From Leuctra nigra (Eukaryota; Arthropoda; Insecta; Plecoptera; Leuctridae): a stretch of 64,000 nucleotides of DNA. The position numbers and the translations under genes are program-made. Of the stretch, positions 53,563 through 64,000 are shown piece by piece. The stretch covers positions 27,020,954 through 27,084,953 of the forward strand of contig OW203764.1 in NCBI GenBank assembly GCA_934045905.1. Direction: 5' to 3'. Every line of letters starts with the position of its first letter. Position 1 is the stretch's first letter. Below the pieces are notes generated by a model, which saw only the letters and a program-made list of their open reading frames with translations, was not told where the DNA came from and ran no database searches.

Positions 53563-54662
53563 TTTTCGTAGATCTTAAAAAGGCATTTGACAGCGTTCCT
53601 TTAAATAAATTATGGGAGGCTCTGGAAGATCAAGGGATCGAAACAGTTTATGTGAATGCTATTAAAAAGCTCTATGAAAATGCTGTAAGTTGCGTAAAAA
53701 GTGGACAATCATATTCAGAAGAATTTAAAATCAACAAAGGTGTTAGGCAGGGGTGTCCTTTGTCACCAACCCTGTTCAAAATATACGTGAACAGGGTTTT
53801 AGAGAATTGGTCTAGGAAATGTAGTTCGATGGGTGTTAAAATTGGGAAAGAATATATACACTCTTTACTATTCGCAGACGATCAGGTGGTTCTTGCTGAA
53901 GATGAACACGACGCAGAATACATGATGAGAAAGCTTATAGAAGAATACGATTCCTGGGGCTTAGAAGTGAATATGGATAAGACTCAATGTATGGTCATTG
54001 GAAGAGAGGGTCAAGACATGGTAACCGATAAAGGTATTATAAGATTAACAACAGAGTACAAATATCTAGGTGTGACATTGACGGCTGACGGAACGGATGA
54101 GAGGGATGTGCTGAACAAGCTGGGCAGAGGAAGAGCGATCACCAGACAATTACACCCAGTGCTTTGGAACGATGTCATCTCAACCAAGACAAAAACACGT
54201 ATTTACAACTCATTCGTTGAAAGCTGCGCTTCCTATGGATCAGAAATCTGGACCTTATCTTCCCGAATGGCACAAAGAGTCCGAGCAATGGAGATGGGGT
54301 ACTGGAGAAGATGCTGCAAGGTTACGATACTCGACCATGTGAGGAACGACCGTATACGGGAAATGATGGGAGTGGAGACATCACTGACGGATTACATAGA
54401 GATGAAGCAACTCTTATGGTATGGCCATCTGAGAAGGATGCCAGATGAAAGATTGCCAATGAGAGCCTGGTCATGGGTACCGTCAAGAAGAAGAAAGAGA
54501 GGAAGACCAAGGAGGAGGTGGGCAGAAGGAGTTGACACTGCCATGAGAAGAAGAGGTCTTCGCGATGGAGACTTCTTAAATAAAGATAAATGGCATTTAG
54601 GATGCAGAATACGGCCTGAAGTGCTGTAAACAATCTGCTTTAATAATAATAATAATAATAAT
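53563..54662 (+). mobile_element. 5'-truncated LINE with partial reverse transcriptase (LINE-c)
   Basis: The frame is open from about 53565 to the TAA at 54627-54629. It starts at FVDLKKAFDSV (RT motif A with the first catalytic Asp), then GVRQGCPLSPTLF (motif B) and LLFADDQVVLA (motif C, catalytic FADD). After YKYLGVTL come the thumb and a C-terminal GHLRRM...GRPRRRW tail. Everything upstream of motif A (endonuclease, fingers) is missing. The 3' end is a TAA microsatellite. This is a non-LTR element, probably of the Jockey/RTE assemblage, and is dead on arrival from 5' truncation. AATGCAT words near 53532 and 54659 might be remnants of a target duplication. Confidence 0.88.
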
Positions 54663-54663
54663 G

Positions 54664-55629
54664 CATTCTCTGTTATAAATGAACGATAAATAAAGAATAA
54701 TTTGAAGGTACATACAATTAGGACCAAATATCTATATAATTTCAATAGATGTGTATAACCTTCTTAGTAAGAAAATGTTAGGAGGATAAAATCAGCGAAA
54801 CGAGCGATTTTCCCGAGGGTGTAAGTACCCATAGGAGGAAGTATATACCCCCCCCCCCCCCACCCACCCGACCCACGCAAGTCGGGGCGCGCCAACGGTG
54901 CCTACCTAAATTTCAAGGGAGCGTGCAACCACATCCCATTCCTTGCCAGTAATTAATTTACATCCTCTTACAAAATCCAAATCTATTTTTTTATCAGTCT
55001 GATTAGATAAAAGTTAAAACAGTGAATAAAATAATAAATTAATCCTATATTCAAAGTCAGAATACTCCGAAATCAATGCCGATGTTTCTCGAATAAACCT
55101 GTTGCATTATTGTCTTGATATTGTTCCAATTCCATATCAAGATCCGTCGCTGGATACACAGTCGTATAAGATTTCGGCACGCATGGGCGTCCGCAGGACT
55201 TCTAAGTGGGGGGGGGGGGGGGGGGGGAGCACCTAATGCCCCCTACTACTACCTACTTTAGGGTGGTGGAGGAAAAGCCACCACTTTGCCCCGCAGTGCA
55301 TTTTTTGCTTTTTTGACATTTTGAAAATGAGCTTTTATTAGTTTTTTGTTTACAAAATTAAACTATACCTAGTACCTAAAACACCACAAAAATTGTCGTT
55401 TCCTGACATCCAGGGAAGGGGGGGCAACGCTTCCCCTCCCCCCCCTCCCCCCTCCCCCTGTGGACGCCCATCTGCACGATTGAAAACAAATAACGTACGC
55501 CATTGCCTTATTTTCTTACAGAAGACATGGAAAATGCACCTATTATTGAGCACATACTGTCTCTGTTTGAGTTAATCAAATTGGCTAATTTCAATCATGC
55601 TAATATTGGATTTCGGAGTATCATTCTAA
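54664..55629. repeat. Repeat and low-complexity DNA
   Basis: Long poly-C (54849-54860) and poly-G (55208-55227) runs and a GC-rich block like those near 2800, 14160 and 20700 (55400-55470). No gene was recognised. Confidence 0.4.
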
Positions 55630-55784
55630 GGCCCGGTCTTTCAATACTCTGCTATAAAGTCTCAATTAGTTGTAAACGATTAGTTAGTAATCATTCTAGG
55701 AATATCATTGGTTGTTGCCATGGCAATATAGTCCTAATCAAGAGTTTAAAATTTGGCAGCCGCAGAGCATTGAAAAACTGGCCC
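55630..55784. mobile_element. Harbinger-like MITE
   Basis: The ends GGCCCGGTCTTTCAAT and ATTGAAAAACTGGCCC are inverted and flanked by TAA on both sides (55627-55629 and 55785-55787). A partial relative lies near 62655-62725 (GGGGTTTCAATACTC, CATTGGTTGTTACCATGGCA). Confidence 0.72.
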
Positions 55785-55787
55785 TAA

Positions 55788-56310
55788 ATGTAATTATACA
55801 CCTCCGCACAGGCCATGGCTTATGGAGGTGCCATGATTTTTACTGTATGACCATGTATGATGTGATAAATAATAAATAAATGAAAACAATGAATGAAAAT
55901 GAATGTACTATGTACTTAAGTATACTATAGTATGTTACCTAGATAGTTTTTAAGGCTATCGAACGATACCACGTGACTAAAAATACAAATCACGATATTG
56001 ACCAATCGAAGGGCATTTTTTTCTTATTCAACAGATGATTCTACAACTCGCCGAATCTTTTTCTACAATATTTTTGTATCTGTAAAATTGTTCATAATTT
56101 AACATAAAAGATGGCTCCATTTAGTAAAGTATCTTATTGATATGTGGTTTAAAGAAATTAAATGTAGAGGGAAGATAATTGTGGTGGGATTTCCAACAAA
56201 GAATTAGAATCTAAATCAATTTTCTTCAAACTCTTAATTTCGTCTGGTTTATTCTGCTTTTTAAACTGTAACTTTAATAATTTCGAACTTTTTCCATTCA
56301 AATTCAATAA
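55788..56310. other. AT-rich interval
   Basis: No gene or repeat boundary was recognised. Confidence 0.3.
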
Positions 56311-56426
56311 GGCTGCATTTCACCAAGATTCCAAACCCGGGTTAGAGGCGGTAAACCTGGTTTAGAGGCTCCTAAACCAGGTTTACCGCCTCTAACCCGG
56401 GTTTGGAATCTTGGTGAAACGCAGCC
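56311..56426. mobile_element. Palindromic Harbinger-like MITE
   Basis: GGCTGCATTTCACCAAGATT and its complementary right end are flanked by TAA (56308-56310 and 56427-56429). The arms are nearly perfect, with AACCCGGGTTAGAGGCGGTA and inverse, around GAGGCTC. Confidence 0.77.
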
Positions 56427-56721
56427 TAAATAGTTGAAACTTGCACACATTAAATTTTTGTATGTTTTCTAAAATATGTGCAAATTTCAGAACACTATCT
56501 TCAATAGTTTCGATATGGTGACCATCAGAGGAATGTTTCTGCGCCACGTTTACAGTTGTCTGTGCCAATTCAACATATCCCAGCAGACAATGAGACAATA
56601 TTGATATAAAACAGGATGTAATCCCAATGAACATGTCAATAAGTCTAACTCTAATAGATGTTTTGTTATCCAGTCTACAGATTAGCAGCTAGGTTGTATG
56701 ATCGATCATCGCTGCAAGTAA

Positions 56722-56813
56722 GGTTGGTGACAGGCAAAGATGAACCCGCGCTAGCATGGGCCGCCCTATACCTGGCAATGCTAAACAGGGTTCATCTTTG
56801 CCTGTCACCGACC
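56722..56813. mobile_element. 92-bp palindromic MITE, copy 2
   Basis: GGTTGGTGACAGGCAAAGAT to TTTGCCTGTCACCGACC, the same length as copy 1 at 28782-28873 but in the opposite orientation. Confidence 0.75.
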
Positions 56814-56929
56814 ATAGTTAAATGCTCATACAAAAAGTAAATGCACATTATATATCACTGCCACTATACATTAATGCTCGAGTTATTGGAAGAATTCACG
56901 TAGTATAAAATATACAGCTAGATCATTTG

Positions 56930-57050
56930 CGCCAACAGTGTCTCTCGATACAGAGACACTGCCTGTACAGCACAATCAAGTGCGGCCAGTACTTGGATGG
57001 GTGGCTTTTCAAGGAATAGGGCTCCGCCGTTGGACCAGATTGGGTGGTAA
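56930..57050 (+). pseudogene. 5S rRNA-like fragment
   Basis: GCGGCCAGTACTTGGATGGG closely resembles the conserved box C part of the 5S rRNA gene. The bases after it (TGGC...AAGG-AATA...CCGCC) follow the 5S 3' half loosely. The 5' half is not recognisable. It is a 5S pseudogene fragment or the head of a 5S-derived SINE. Confidence 0.45.
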
Positions 57051-58334
57051 TGACTAATGTGATCATCTAGTTATAGATACTTGCTTATGACGTGGACGAC
57101 CTCCCTCAACCTGTCATCAGTTTTTTCGACGGCGACGAGGGTTAGTTTCTACTGAAAATGTGCAAGGGGACTCGTTCGCCTGAAATCCTTGGCAATTTCG
57201 AATTTTCAACAATTACTTTACTTCGTATGACGTCAGAACTGGACGAATGTTGAGAAGGCAGTAGGACAAGTCCTGTAAAAAGATCATACCTACCGAGAAT
57301 TCTACCGAGAATTTCATCAAACTGATTGTATAGGAATATAAAATGCATTTAATTAAAATAAAATAATATTCAATACCATGCTAGATCATTGGGGAATAAG
57401 AAAATATGAAGGAATTATTATAGAAAACATCATGTGGATGATTAAAATTTTGTGTACATGAGATCATGGTAAAATTAATAAATGTATAGGCTATAATATT
57501 AAACATATTAATTATTAATTTATGATTATACCTACTCTGAAGGGCGTAGGATCAGTTCTCAGAAAATAGTGCATATCTTCACATGCTAAGAAGCATTTCA
57601 AGAATTACTAGGCTAGAAGGAAACTTGATTGCTGTACGCAGATTGAATCTGAATTAAAGATCAACTCTGAAGGACAGCTACCTACAAAGTACAAAGTATT
57701 ATTACAGTATTTACAACGTGACGTCATTCGTACCTGACAAGTCCCGGCTTTCTAAGTCACATTCCGAAATTCTTTGATGGACATCATTTAGTAATTGAGA
57801 CCCTGAACTTTATTCACCTATACCTTTTTTACACCGGCCGTCCTCTTCGAGAGATTTGACCTGACAATGACTGATGACAGAGGTTAATTTGTGCGTGGCA
57901 TAAGAGGAAGGAAGGAAGGTGCGCTACGCAGACAGCTTGTTTTCAAGCTCACTAACATTTTAATCATTTTCGTACTCCCTCTTTTCTATACAATAATATC
58001 ATTTTCATTCTAGTATCAATCTTCGGTAGTACTGGTTAGTCTCTAAGCTGGTCTAAGGTAGAACCTACATTCTATAACAATTTTATAAGAGCACAAGAAG
58101 GAAGAATACACCATAAAGAATCGTATACATTTTGATTGTTAGAATATTCATGTTGTTTAATGTTCATGTTTTTACTTCACAAACATAAAAAAGAAAATGC
58201 AAAATGCAAAATACAAATTAAATTATAATAGGTAATAATTGGGCATCTTGATAATGATGTATTGTGGGTATCGGCATTATCGGCATTGTGGGTATTTGGG
58301 ACATCGGCATCGAGGAAGAGAAGTTCAACACTAA
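57051..58334. other. Gene-free interval
   Basis: No recognised gene. The frame at 57142-57348 on the minus strand has no known domain. Confidence 0.3.
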
Positions 58335-58419
58335 GGTCGGTGACAGGCAAAGATGAACCCGCGCTAGCATGGGCCGGCCTATACCTGGCCATGTTAAACA
58401 GGGTTCATGGTTCTAGACC
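58335..58419. mobile_element. 92-bp palindromic MITE, copy 3 (right end damaged)
   Basis: GGTCGGTGACAGGCAAAGAT starts the unit. The right arm breaks down after GGGTTCATGG. Confidence 0.65.
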
Positions 58420-58976
58420 ATAATGGATCTAGAAGATCTATAGATTATCAACAATCAGACATTAAAATAATTAATTTGTCTTAGGCTGTGTTGTTGGCTT
58501 CCCCCACACCAACCTCCGGTTCAACCTGCCTCAACTGTGGAAAATAGATGATAAAATCCATTCCCCGTAAGAATGATGACCCTGAAATTTACTGTGAAAC
58601 AGCGATTATGATAGCATAGAGGTAAGATGATAGTCTTTTAGATCAATTTGGAATACGATTTTAATGATTGTAAAATAGCTGTAACGATATTTATTATAAT
58701 ATTGATAGGTACATGTTTTTAATAGATTACTGGATGGCAATATAATATGGCTTAACTTTTTGTATCAAGGTCGGTCATTTTTATTTTTTACGGTGAATTA
58801 ATGGATTTTATTATTTGATATTATTGATCGGAGCTACAGGATAATAATTGTGCAAATGAATCGACACTCACACAAAGTGCAAGTAATGGGAACTGTGCGA
58901 TTCTTCAGTGAAACTGCATGTGGTTTCCCGATGAAGCAGGAAGTATGTTGGATTCCTTGTGATTGTTGATTGATGT
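58420..58976. other. AT-rich interval
   Basis: Nothing recognised. Confidence 0.3.
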
Positions 58977-59104
58977 TGAAGAGGGTGGGATGGACTCGGT
59001 CGTGGCCTATTAGTGGGGACGCGTCCGAGCATCAGGGATTTGAACTCAGGACAGACCGCCGCGGGATTCGAGCCCGGGCTTCCGGAGTACATGTCAGCCT
59101 CAGT
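58977..59104 (-). mobile_element. Truncated SINE (family S1)
   Basis: The minus strand has the head (CTCCGGAAGCCCGGGCTCGA, CCCGCGG) and a part of the body (TAATAGGCCACGACCG). The central SINE segment is replaced or diverged and the 3' tail is missing. Confidence 0.65.
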
Positions 59105-59699
59105 TTAAAAGATGTATTGTTAGAACATTTCTCAGGATCTTTGCCCATGAGTTGAATATTTTTTCTCTACATCACAACACATTTTATTAATATAACCCCC
59201 CCCCCCCTCCCCCTCAAGCACACACTAATTACTTGTAGATAGGCATCTAATTTTATCAAGTCAAGAGTAATTAATGGATTTATAATTGTATACATATTTG
59301 AAATATAATTTTTTTTGCAACGTTTTAAAATTTAACGTCGTATTGATGCCCTTCGTCGTATTGATGCCGTTTTAATGCCCTTCCACCATCACTTAAAATA
59401 TTTTAATCAAAATGTTGATCGGAGAAAAAATATTTTCATCGTCAATGCATAAATTATAGTGGATATTGTAAATGCAATTACGTAACGAGACAATTACGTG
59501 GTGCTCCCGACTTCCTCAGACAAGTCTATAACAATCTGACGCAACACTTCAAGTCTTATAGATCTGTATTTCCTTCATCTGCATGTATTTCCCAGCCGGG
59601 GTCACTGTCATGGACTTGTGAAACAAAATAACCTACATGCAAGCCCACACTGTTCCATGTCGTCATAATCTAGCGGTGACTCAAACACATCTGGTCCTG

Positions 59700-60100
59700 C
59701 CGTACATTTATTAAACCTCGCCTCATCCCGAACATACCCACCGATTCTCGGAAGCAAGAAGTCAAGTCACGTGGTACGATCCAACGGACCAATCAGCGAC
59801 GCGCTATTTATTTCGCGTCGCTTTTTCCTCATAGCTGCATGACGTCACAAGATCGTCGAGGTCGTACGTGATTGGCTGACAAGATTTAGCGGGGAAACCC
59901 TTGCTTGTAGACTTGTTCGTGAAATAATGTCAATAATATTCGATTGACTCATTCATGTTTAGTTCTACAACAGCAGTTGAGGGATACGCATGCGAATTTG
60001 TTCAAGGATTGATATTTACTGTGTTTCGTGCATCAATTACTGTTAATTACTGGAATTGCAATCAGCAGCTTCTGGATTAGTGAATCACACGTGTTGCCAG
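59700..60100 (+). promoter_or_regulatory. Promoter-like region with possible non-coding first exon
   Basis: This non-repetitive, CpG-richer block contains CACGTG (59768-59773), CCAAT (59789-59793), a perfect CRE TGACGTCA (59840-59847) and an inverted CCAAT (ATTGG, 59871-59875) within about 110 bp. About 220 bp downstream a donor-like CCAG|GTAATT occurs at 60100/60101. It may drive a plus-strand gene that continues beyond the window. No coding exon was found downstream. Confidence 0.4.
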
Positions 60101-60570
60101 GTAATTAAACAGTAATTAGTTTGATGACAGGTCTTGTTCATCAGACACCGGCTCCGAAGACAACACTATTATTACTATTTATTACTGTGCATATACTATA
60201 CTATACATATACTATACTGGATATACTAAATCTCGATTTAAATAGTACATACTATTTTGTCTTCCTCCGACGAATATCGAAGTGCTTGTAATAAATAAGA
60301 AGATGTTGCCGAATGCCGCTACTTACTTTGAGAATTTGTTTTGCTTTGCCTAATGCCTAATGGTAGGCGTTTGTAACGACTCGCCCCTTTTTCACACCTG
60401 ATATTTTAAAAATGTTTTTTTGGGGATACTTACATAACCTGTTTCTATTTTTTTTGGTCATTTTTTATTTAATTTTATTAAATTATAAAAGTACACTATT
60501 TTTGTCATTTTTATGTGATTTTTTTATTTTCGGTTAATTTTAATGACACAAATTTTATATATATATATAT
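60101..60570. other. AT-rich interval ending in a TA microsatellite
   Basis: No gene was seen. A short TA repeat lies at 60556-60570. Confidence 0.35.
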
Positions 60571-61001
60571 GTGCAAAATTTAATTCTGGATTGATCTGCG
60601 TCATGTTATTTATTAAAACAACGTTTCGAGCTCAATTGTGAGCCCTTCTTCAGGTTATTAGACAAATAAAATATCAAGAAAACTACTCTATGAATGACAG
60701 CTCTGCGAGTCAAGATGATTATGCTGGCCCAATGACAAGAAGTAGGAAGAGGATGACGTAGTATAGGACTTATGTTAGTTTTGTAATATTTTACCTTGAT
60801 TTTGTACTTAGAGGGCAGTGCTATTTTGTAAATGTTTGAATTTTCTTCTGTTTCATTATGCACATTTCCAGCTGTCATTCATAGAGTAGTTTTCTTGATA
60901 TTTTATTTGTCTAATAACCTGAAGAAGGGCTCACAATTGAGCTCGAAACGTTGTTTTAATAAATAACATGACGCAGATCAATCCAGAATTAAATTTTGCA
61001 C
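60571..61001. mobile_element. Foldback element with about 125-bp inverted repeats
   Basis: GTGCAAAATTTAATTCTGGA and its complement terminate it. The arms remain paired through AACGTTTCGAGCTCAATTGT and CCTGAAGAAGG to CATAGAGTAGTTTTC. TA microsatellites lie beside it (60556-60570 and 61032-61074). Confidence 0.72.
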
Positions 61002-61028
61002 ATAATAATTGCTGCGAAAATCTACACC

Positions 61029-61084
<56 letters not shown>

Positions 61085-61670
61085 TTATTAATATGTCGAC
61101 GACCTTGAAGAATTCAAGCTTTACAAGTGAATCAATTGGGTTCTTCACGTCTGCTCTTTCTTTGACCCGGGCGGTTTATTTGACGTTTCCAAGTCGTTTC
61201 GAGGTATGAATGGAATTTTGTCAATTAGGCTTTGACTTTGATGTGTGATGATAGTCCATGCTAATTTATGGCATTATTTATTCAAAAAATCACAATCAGT
61301 ATTGAAAAAATAATTGCGTTTTTGTCCGAGCCTAAATTCTATATAGGTCTAGTTTGTACTTAGTATTACATGGTAAAAAGTAAAATTAACTGTCATATTA
61401 TTATTTTATCAACATAAGTCTTTTATGCTACAGTATTCTTCAAAATCTTGGCATAAACGAGATAATAGATGTTCGTCATTAGATTTTATTGTTAGAAATA
61501 TCATTAATATACCATAAAGATAACACTAAAATTGACCAATTTCGCTGAAAAATCACTTTAAAGGTTTTTATCACGAAATAAAAATAATTTCAATGGGCTC
61601 TATTGTCATGAAAACATATACAGATGTGTTTATGCCTTGATCTCTAGTATGATAAGTAGTACTTGTCTAA
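61002..61670. repeat. TA microsatellite and AT-rich DNA
   Basis: 61032-61074 is a pure TA repeat. The rest shows no gene. Confidence 0.5.
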
Positions 61671-61831
61671 GGCCCGGTTGTACCATGTCCCGATAAAGTT
61701 AGCGGTAGGATTTATCGCCTGAAACCATGGCAACAGGCAACAGCCAATGAAACACAACCATCTAGACCGCTAAAGTCCACTGTAGGTTAAAGTGAACTTT
61801 ATCTCACTTCGGGACATCGTACAACCGGGCC
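61671..61831. mobile_element. Harbinger-like MITE
   Basis: GGCCCGGTTGTACC and GTACAACCGGGCC are inverted, flanked by TAA on both sides (61668-61670 and 61832-61834). The 161-bp interior is non-coding. Confidence 0.77.
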
Positions 61832-64000
61832 TAAGCTAGATATGTATAATTATCGAATAAAGTTTTTATTTTTACCCTCTCTAATTAAAATGTAAATAAT
61901 CTCATCAAGGTTGCTCGCCATGGACCTGGGCCCTTTTCCGGAGGGTGGGGGAGGGGGTTATACCACTTGCCTCCATAGTGCTCATGAAGTGCTCATAGTA
62001 TGTATTGTTTATAGTATTACCACAAATATTCTGCTCTTAGTCTGAAAATACCTCACATTTCCTGGACTCTGGGAAGCATCCCGCTAGTCCAACGCACTAC
62101 GTCTTTACTATGTGAAATTACATGCTACTGATGAGCAAAATTCAAATCACAATAAATTATCATTAGCAACCATTGCAATTAAAAGTCTACATAGTCTTAT
62201 ATTTTACAGGTAACTTTAAGTACCTAACTATTGACTCATTGTCTATAGGTATATAAACTCCTGGATGTACCCATACATTCATAAACACGAGAAGATCGTA
62301 AAAATAAAAATAGGATTTGAGCACAACATTGGAAAGTGGGCGAAATATTGATACTCTGTCCATGAAAATATTATGTCAGGGCCTAGTTTAATAAGATCCT
62401 CCCCCCTCTCAACTAGAAAGTCGAAGCTTTTGGTGGAAGCTTCGTGGTAACAGCGTACATAATAAGGGCAATTAAGATAATTATTATTAAAATGAGGTTT
62501 AAAATTAAATACACTAAAAATTAAGATACCTACTCCACAAACCTGACATTTCATAAATGAAATGATATATGACATGCATTATACATTTATAGTCTAGTGT
62601 AGTGTTTATTATGTACTAATGTTAAAAAAAAATCATGTTTGAATTTGTCTCATTTAGGGCTGGGGTTTCAATACTCGAATCAAGGAATGTCATTGGTTGT
62701 TACCATGGCAATGTAGTCTCACTCAACTGTAGGTATACCTTTATGACTTTTTTATTTATTTTATTTGATGTTCATTTACAAGTAGGTACAGAAAGAAGTA
62801 ACAAGTATTCAATCAAAAGTTTCAACTTTTAAGTATTGAGAGAAGGGAGGGAATTTGGCCGCGGCATAATTATCTCCATGGACAATGAAACTTTGTAAGA
62901 TTGGGGCAATGTTGGTTGCAATGACTTTGCAAAATTTCAAATTGATCGGACCAACCAATCGAAAGATATTTTTTTTAAATATGAACCAATCACAGGATCC
63001 CGATCAAAAACGATCCCAGAGACCGCATAGATTATGTTAGTATGTGTGCAAAATTTCAGATCGATTGATTGTGCGGTTTGACCTGGGCAGTGCAGAAGCA
63101 AAAAAATATATATACAGAGAAAGTACCATTAAGAGTACCGTGGTGACACTCGCTACGCTCGGTCAATTATGTACTAATGTTAAAAAAAAAACATTGTTGA
63201 ATTTGTCACATTTAGTACTTTTTAAACTTTTTATTATGTTCATTTACAATTACAGAAGTAGTAGGTAACAAGTATTCAATCAAAAGCTTCAACTTTCAAG
63301 TATTGAGAGAAGGGAGCGAATTAAGCCCTGACATAATTATCTCCACGGACAGTGTCCAAGGTAATCAATTGGACAGTCTCAATATTAAACAGCATTTTCA
63401 TAACCATGTTAATAAATATGAACCTCTTAAAACGAACACAACAATGTCATCCGGAATATAAAGGCTAAAAGGATATAGCATCATGATAAGGGGTCATCCA
63501 AGCATCCAAGTAATGTAAAATAAAAACAAGTCTTGTCTTATGTTTATACATTACACGTATTCTTTATAGAAATCCATTATCTACCAATCTTGTAATAATA
63601 CCTACACCATATTTTTTTTTTTTTTTTTTTTACAGAAATCTCCTTGAACATTTTCTGTCCATTGAGATTATTCGTGGTTGTTTACACTGCAGATATTTAG
63701 TAGTACATATTATTTATTAGCAGCTTGATTTACAGATCCGCTAGGTAGTTGTAACTTTTCCAAAATTATTTGTATTACCTAATACCTACCTACCTATCTA
63801 TGAAGTTAGTAAAAATATAATTTGAGGTAATATCCAATTTACATTCTTTATTCCCCAAAATGATTTTTTCCTTGTCGCAGAAATAGACATTATACGCTTG
63901 ACTACAAACCGATCAGATTCATTTCCAGTTTTTTTCTCGACTTTTTTTGTCGCTGTGATGCATAGCTTCACAGAACAAAGAATGAGAGGATTATGCATGT
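61832..64000. repeat. Repeat-rich end of window
   Basis: 62600-62870 and 63165-63360 share a duplicated stretch (GTACTAATGTTAAAAAAAA, AACAAGTATTCAATCAAAAG, AACTTTCAAGTATTGAGAGAAGGG). 62890-63165 is a decayed Helitron-like body (GTGTGCAAAATTTCAGATCG, CACTCGCTACGCTCGGTCAA) lying between the two copies. No gene was recognised. Confidence 0.5.

Noticed and set aside
55208..55227. Poly-G tract as a functional G-quadruplex
   Set aside because: Similar homopolymer runs accompany many copies of the dispersed GC-rich block. Expansion or assembly noise explains them without a function.
60606..60878. 90-codon minus-strand frame
   Set aside because: It lies in the foldback element at 60571-61001 and has no recognisable domain.

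Overview
This is an insect nuclear genome window. Four spliced protein-coding genes are spread thinly over 64 kb of AT-rich DNA that is mostly small DNA transposons, tRNA-derived repeats and dead LINE fragments. Introns with GT/AG borders, AATAAA signals, a twisted-gastrulation gene and very frequent 'taggtacctacc' words fit an arthropod. I lean towards a hemipteran such as a planthopper, but that is inference only.

Layout. 1-2332: a tRNA-like sequence and two adjacent long hairpins. 2333-10711 (+): paraplegin (Spg7), the mitochondrial m-AAA protease subunit, in nine coding exons (799 aa). Its introns host three precise hAT-type insertions or MITEs and other repeats. 11448-13125: a Helitron-like element with a LINE fragment nested in it. 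13.1-22.5 kb: repeat-rich DNA with a possible non-coding first exon near 16.4-16.7 kb. 22583-26972 (+): twisted gastrulation (tsg), a secreted BMP modulator, in four coding exons (264 aa) with an unusual acidic/lysine C-terminal tail. 38021-31354 (-): a GARRE1/KIAA0355-like protein in nine coding exons (about 516 aa), with a 117-bp in-frame tandem duplication that copies a splice acceptor. 38675-45657 (+): a CYTH-domain protein (CyaB-like, 172 aa), divergent from the previous gene across about 650 bp. Its last intron holds an odd element built from CAAGATCTTG palindromes. 45.7-64 kb has no recognisable complete gene. It holds SINEs, MITEs, a 5'-truncated LINE with reverse transcriptase, a degenerate 5S-like sequence and a promoter-like CpG-richer block near 59.7-60.1 kb.

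The four genes are functionally unrelated: mitochondrial proteostasis, BMP signalling, a Rac/RNP-granule effector family, and phosphohydrolase/cyclase-like chemistry. The most informative material is the mobile DNA. At least seven hAT-type elements retain exact 8-bp target duplications, four Harbinger-like MITEs retain TTA/TAA duplications, and one Helitron-like insertion can be compared with its own empty site inside this window. Splice sites were assigned by hand from reading frame, GT/AG and homology recalled from memory. No alignment or database search was run.
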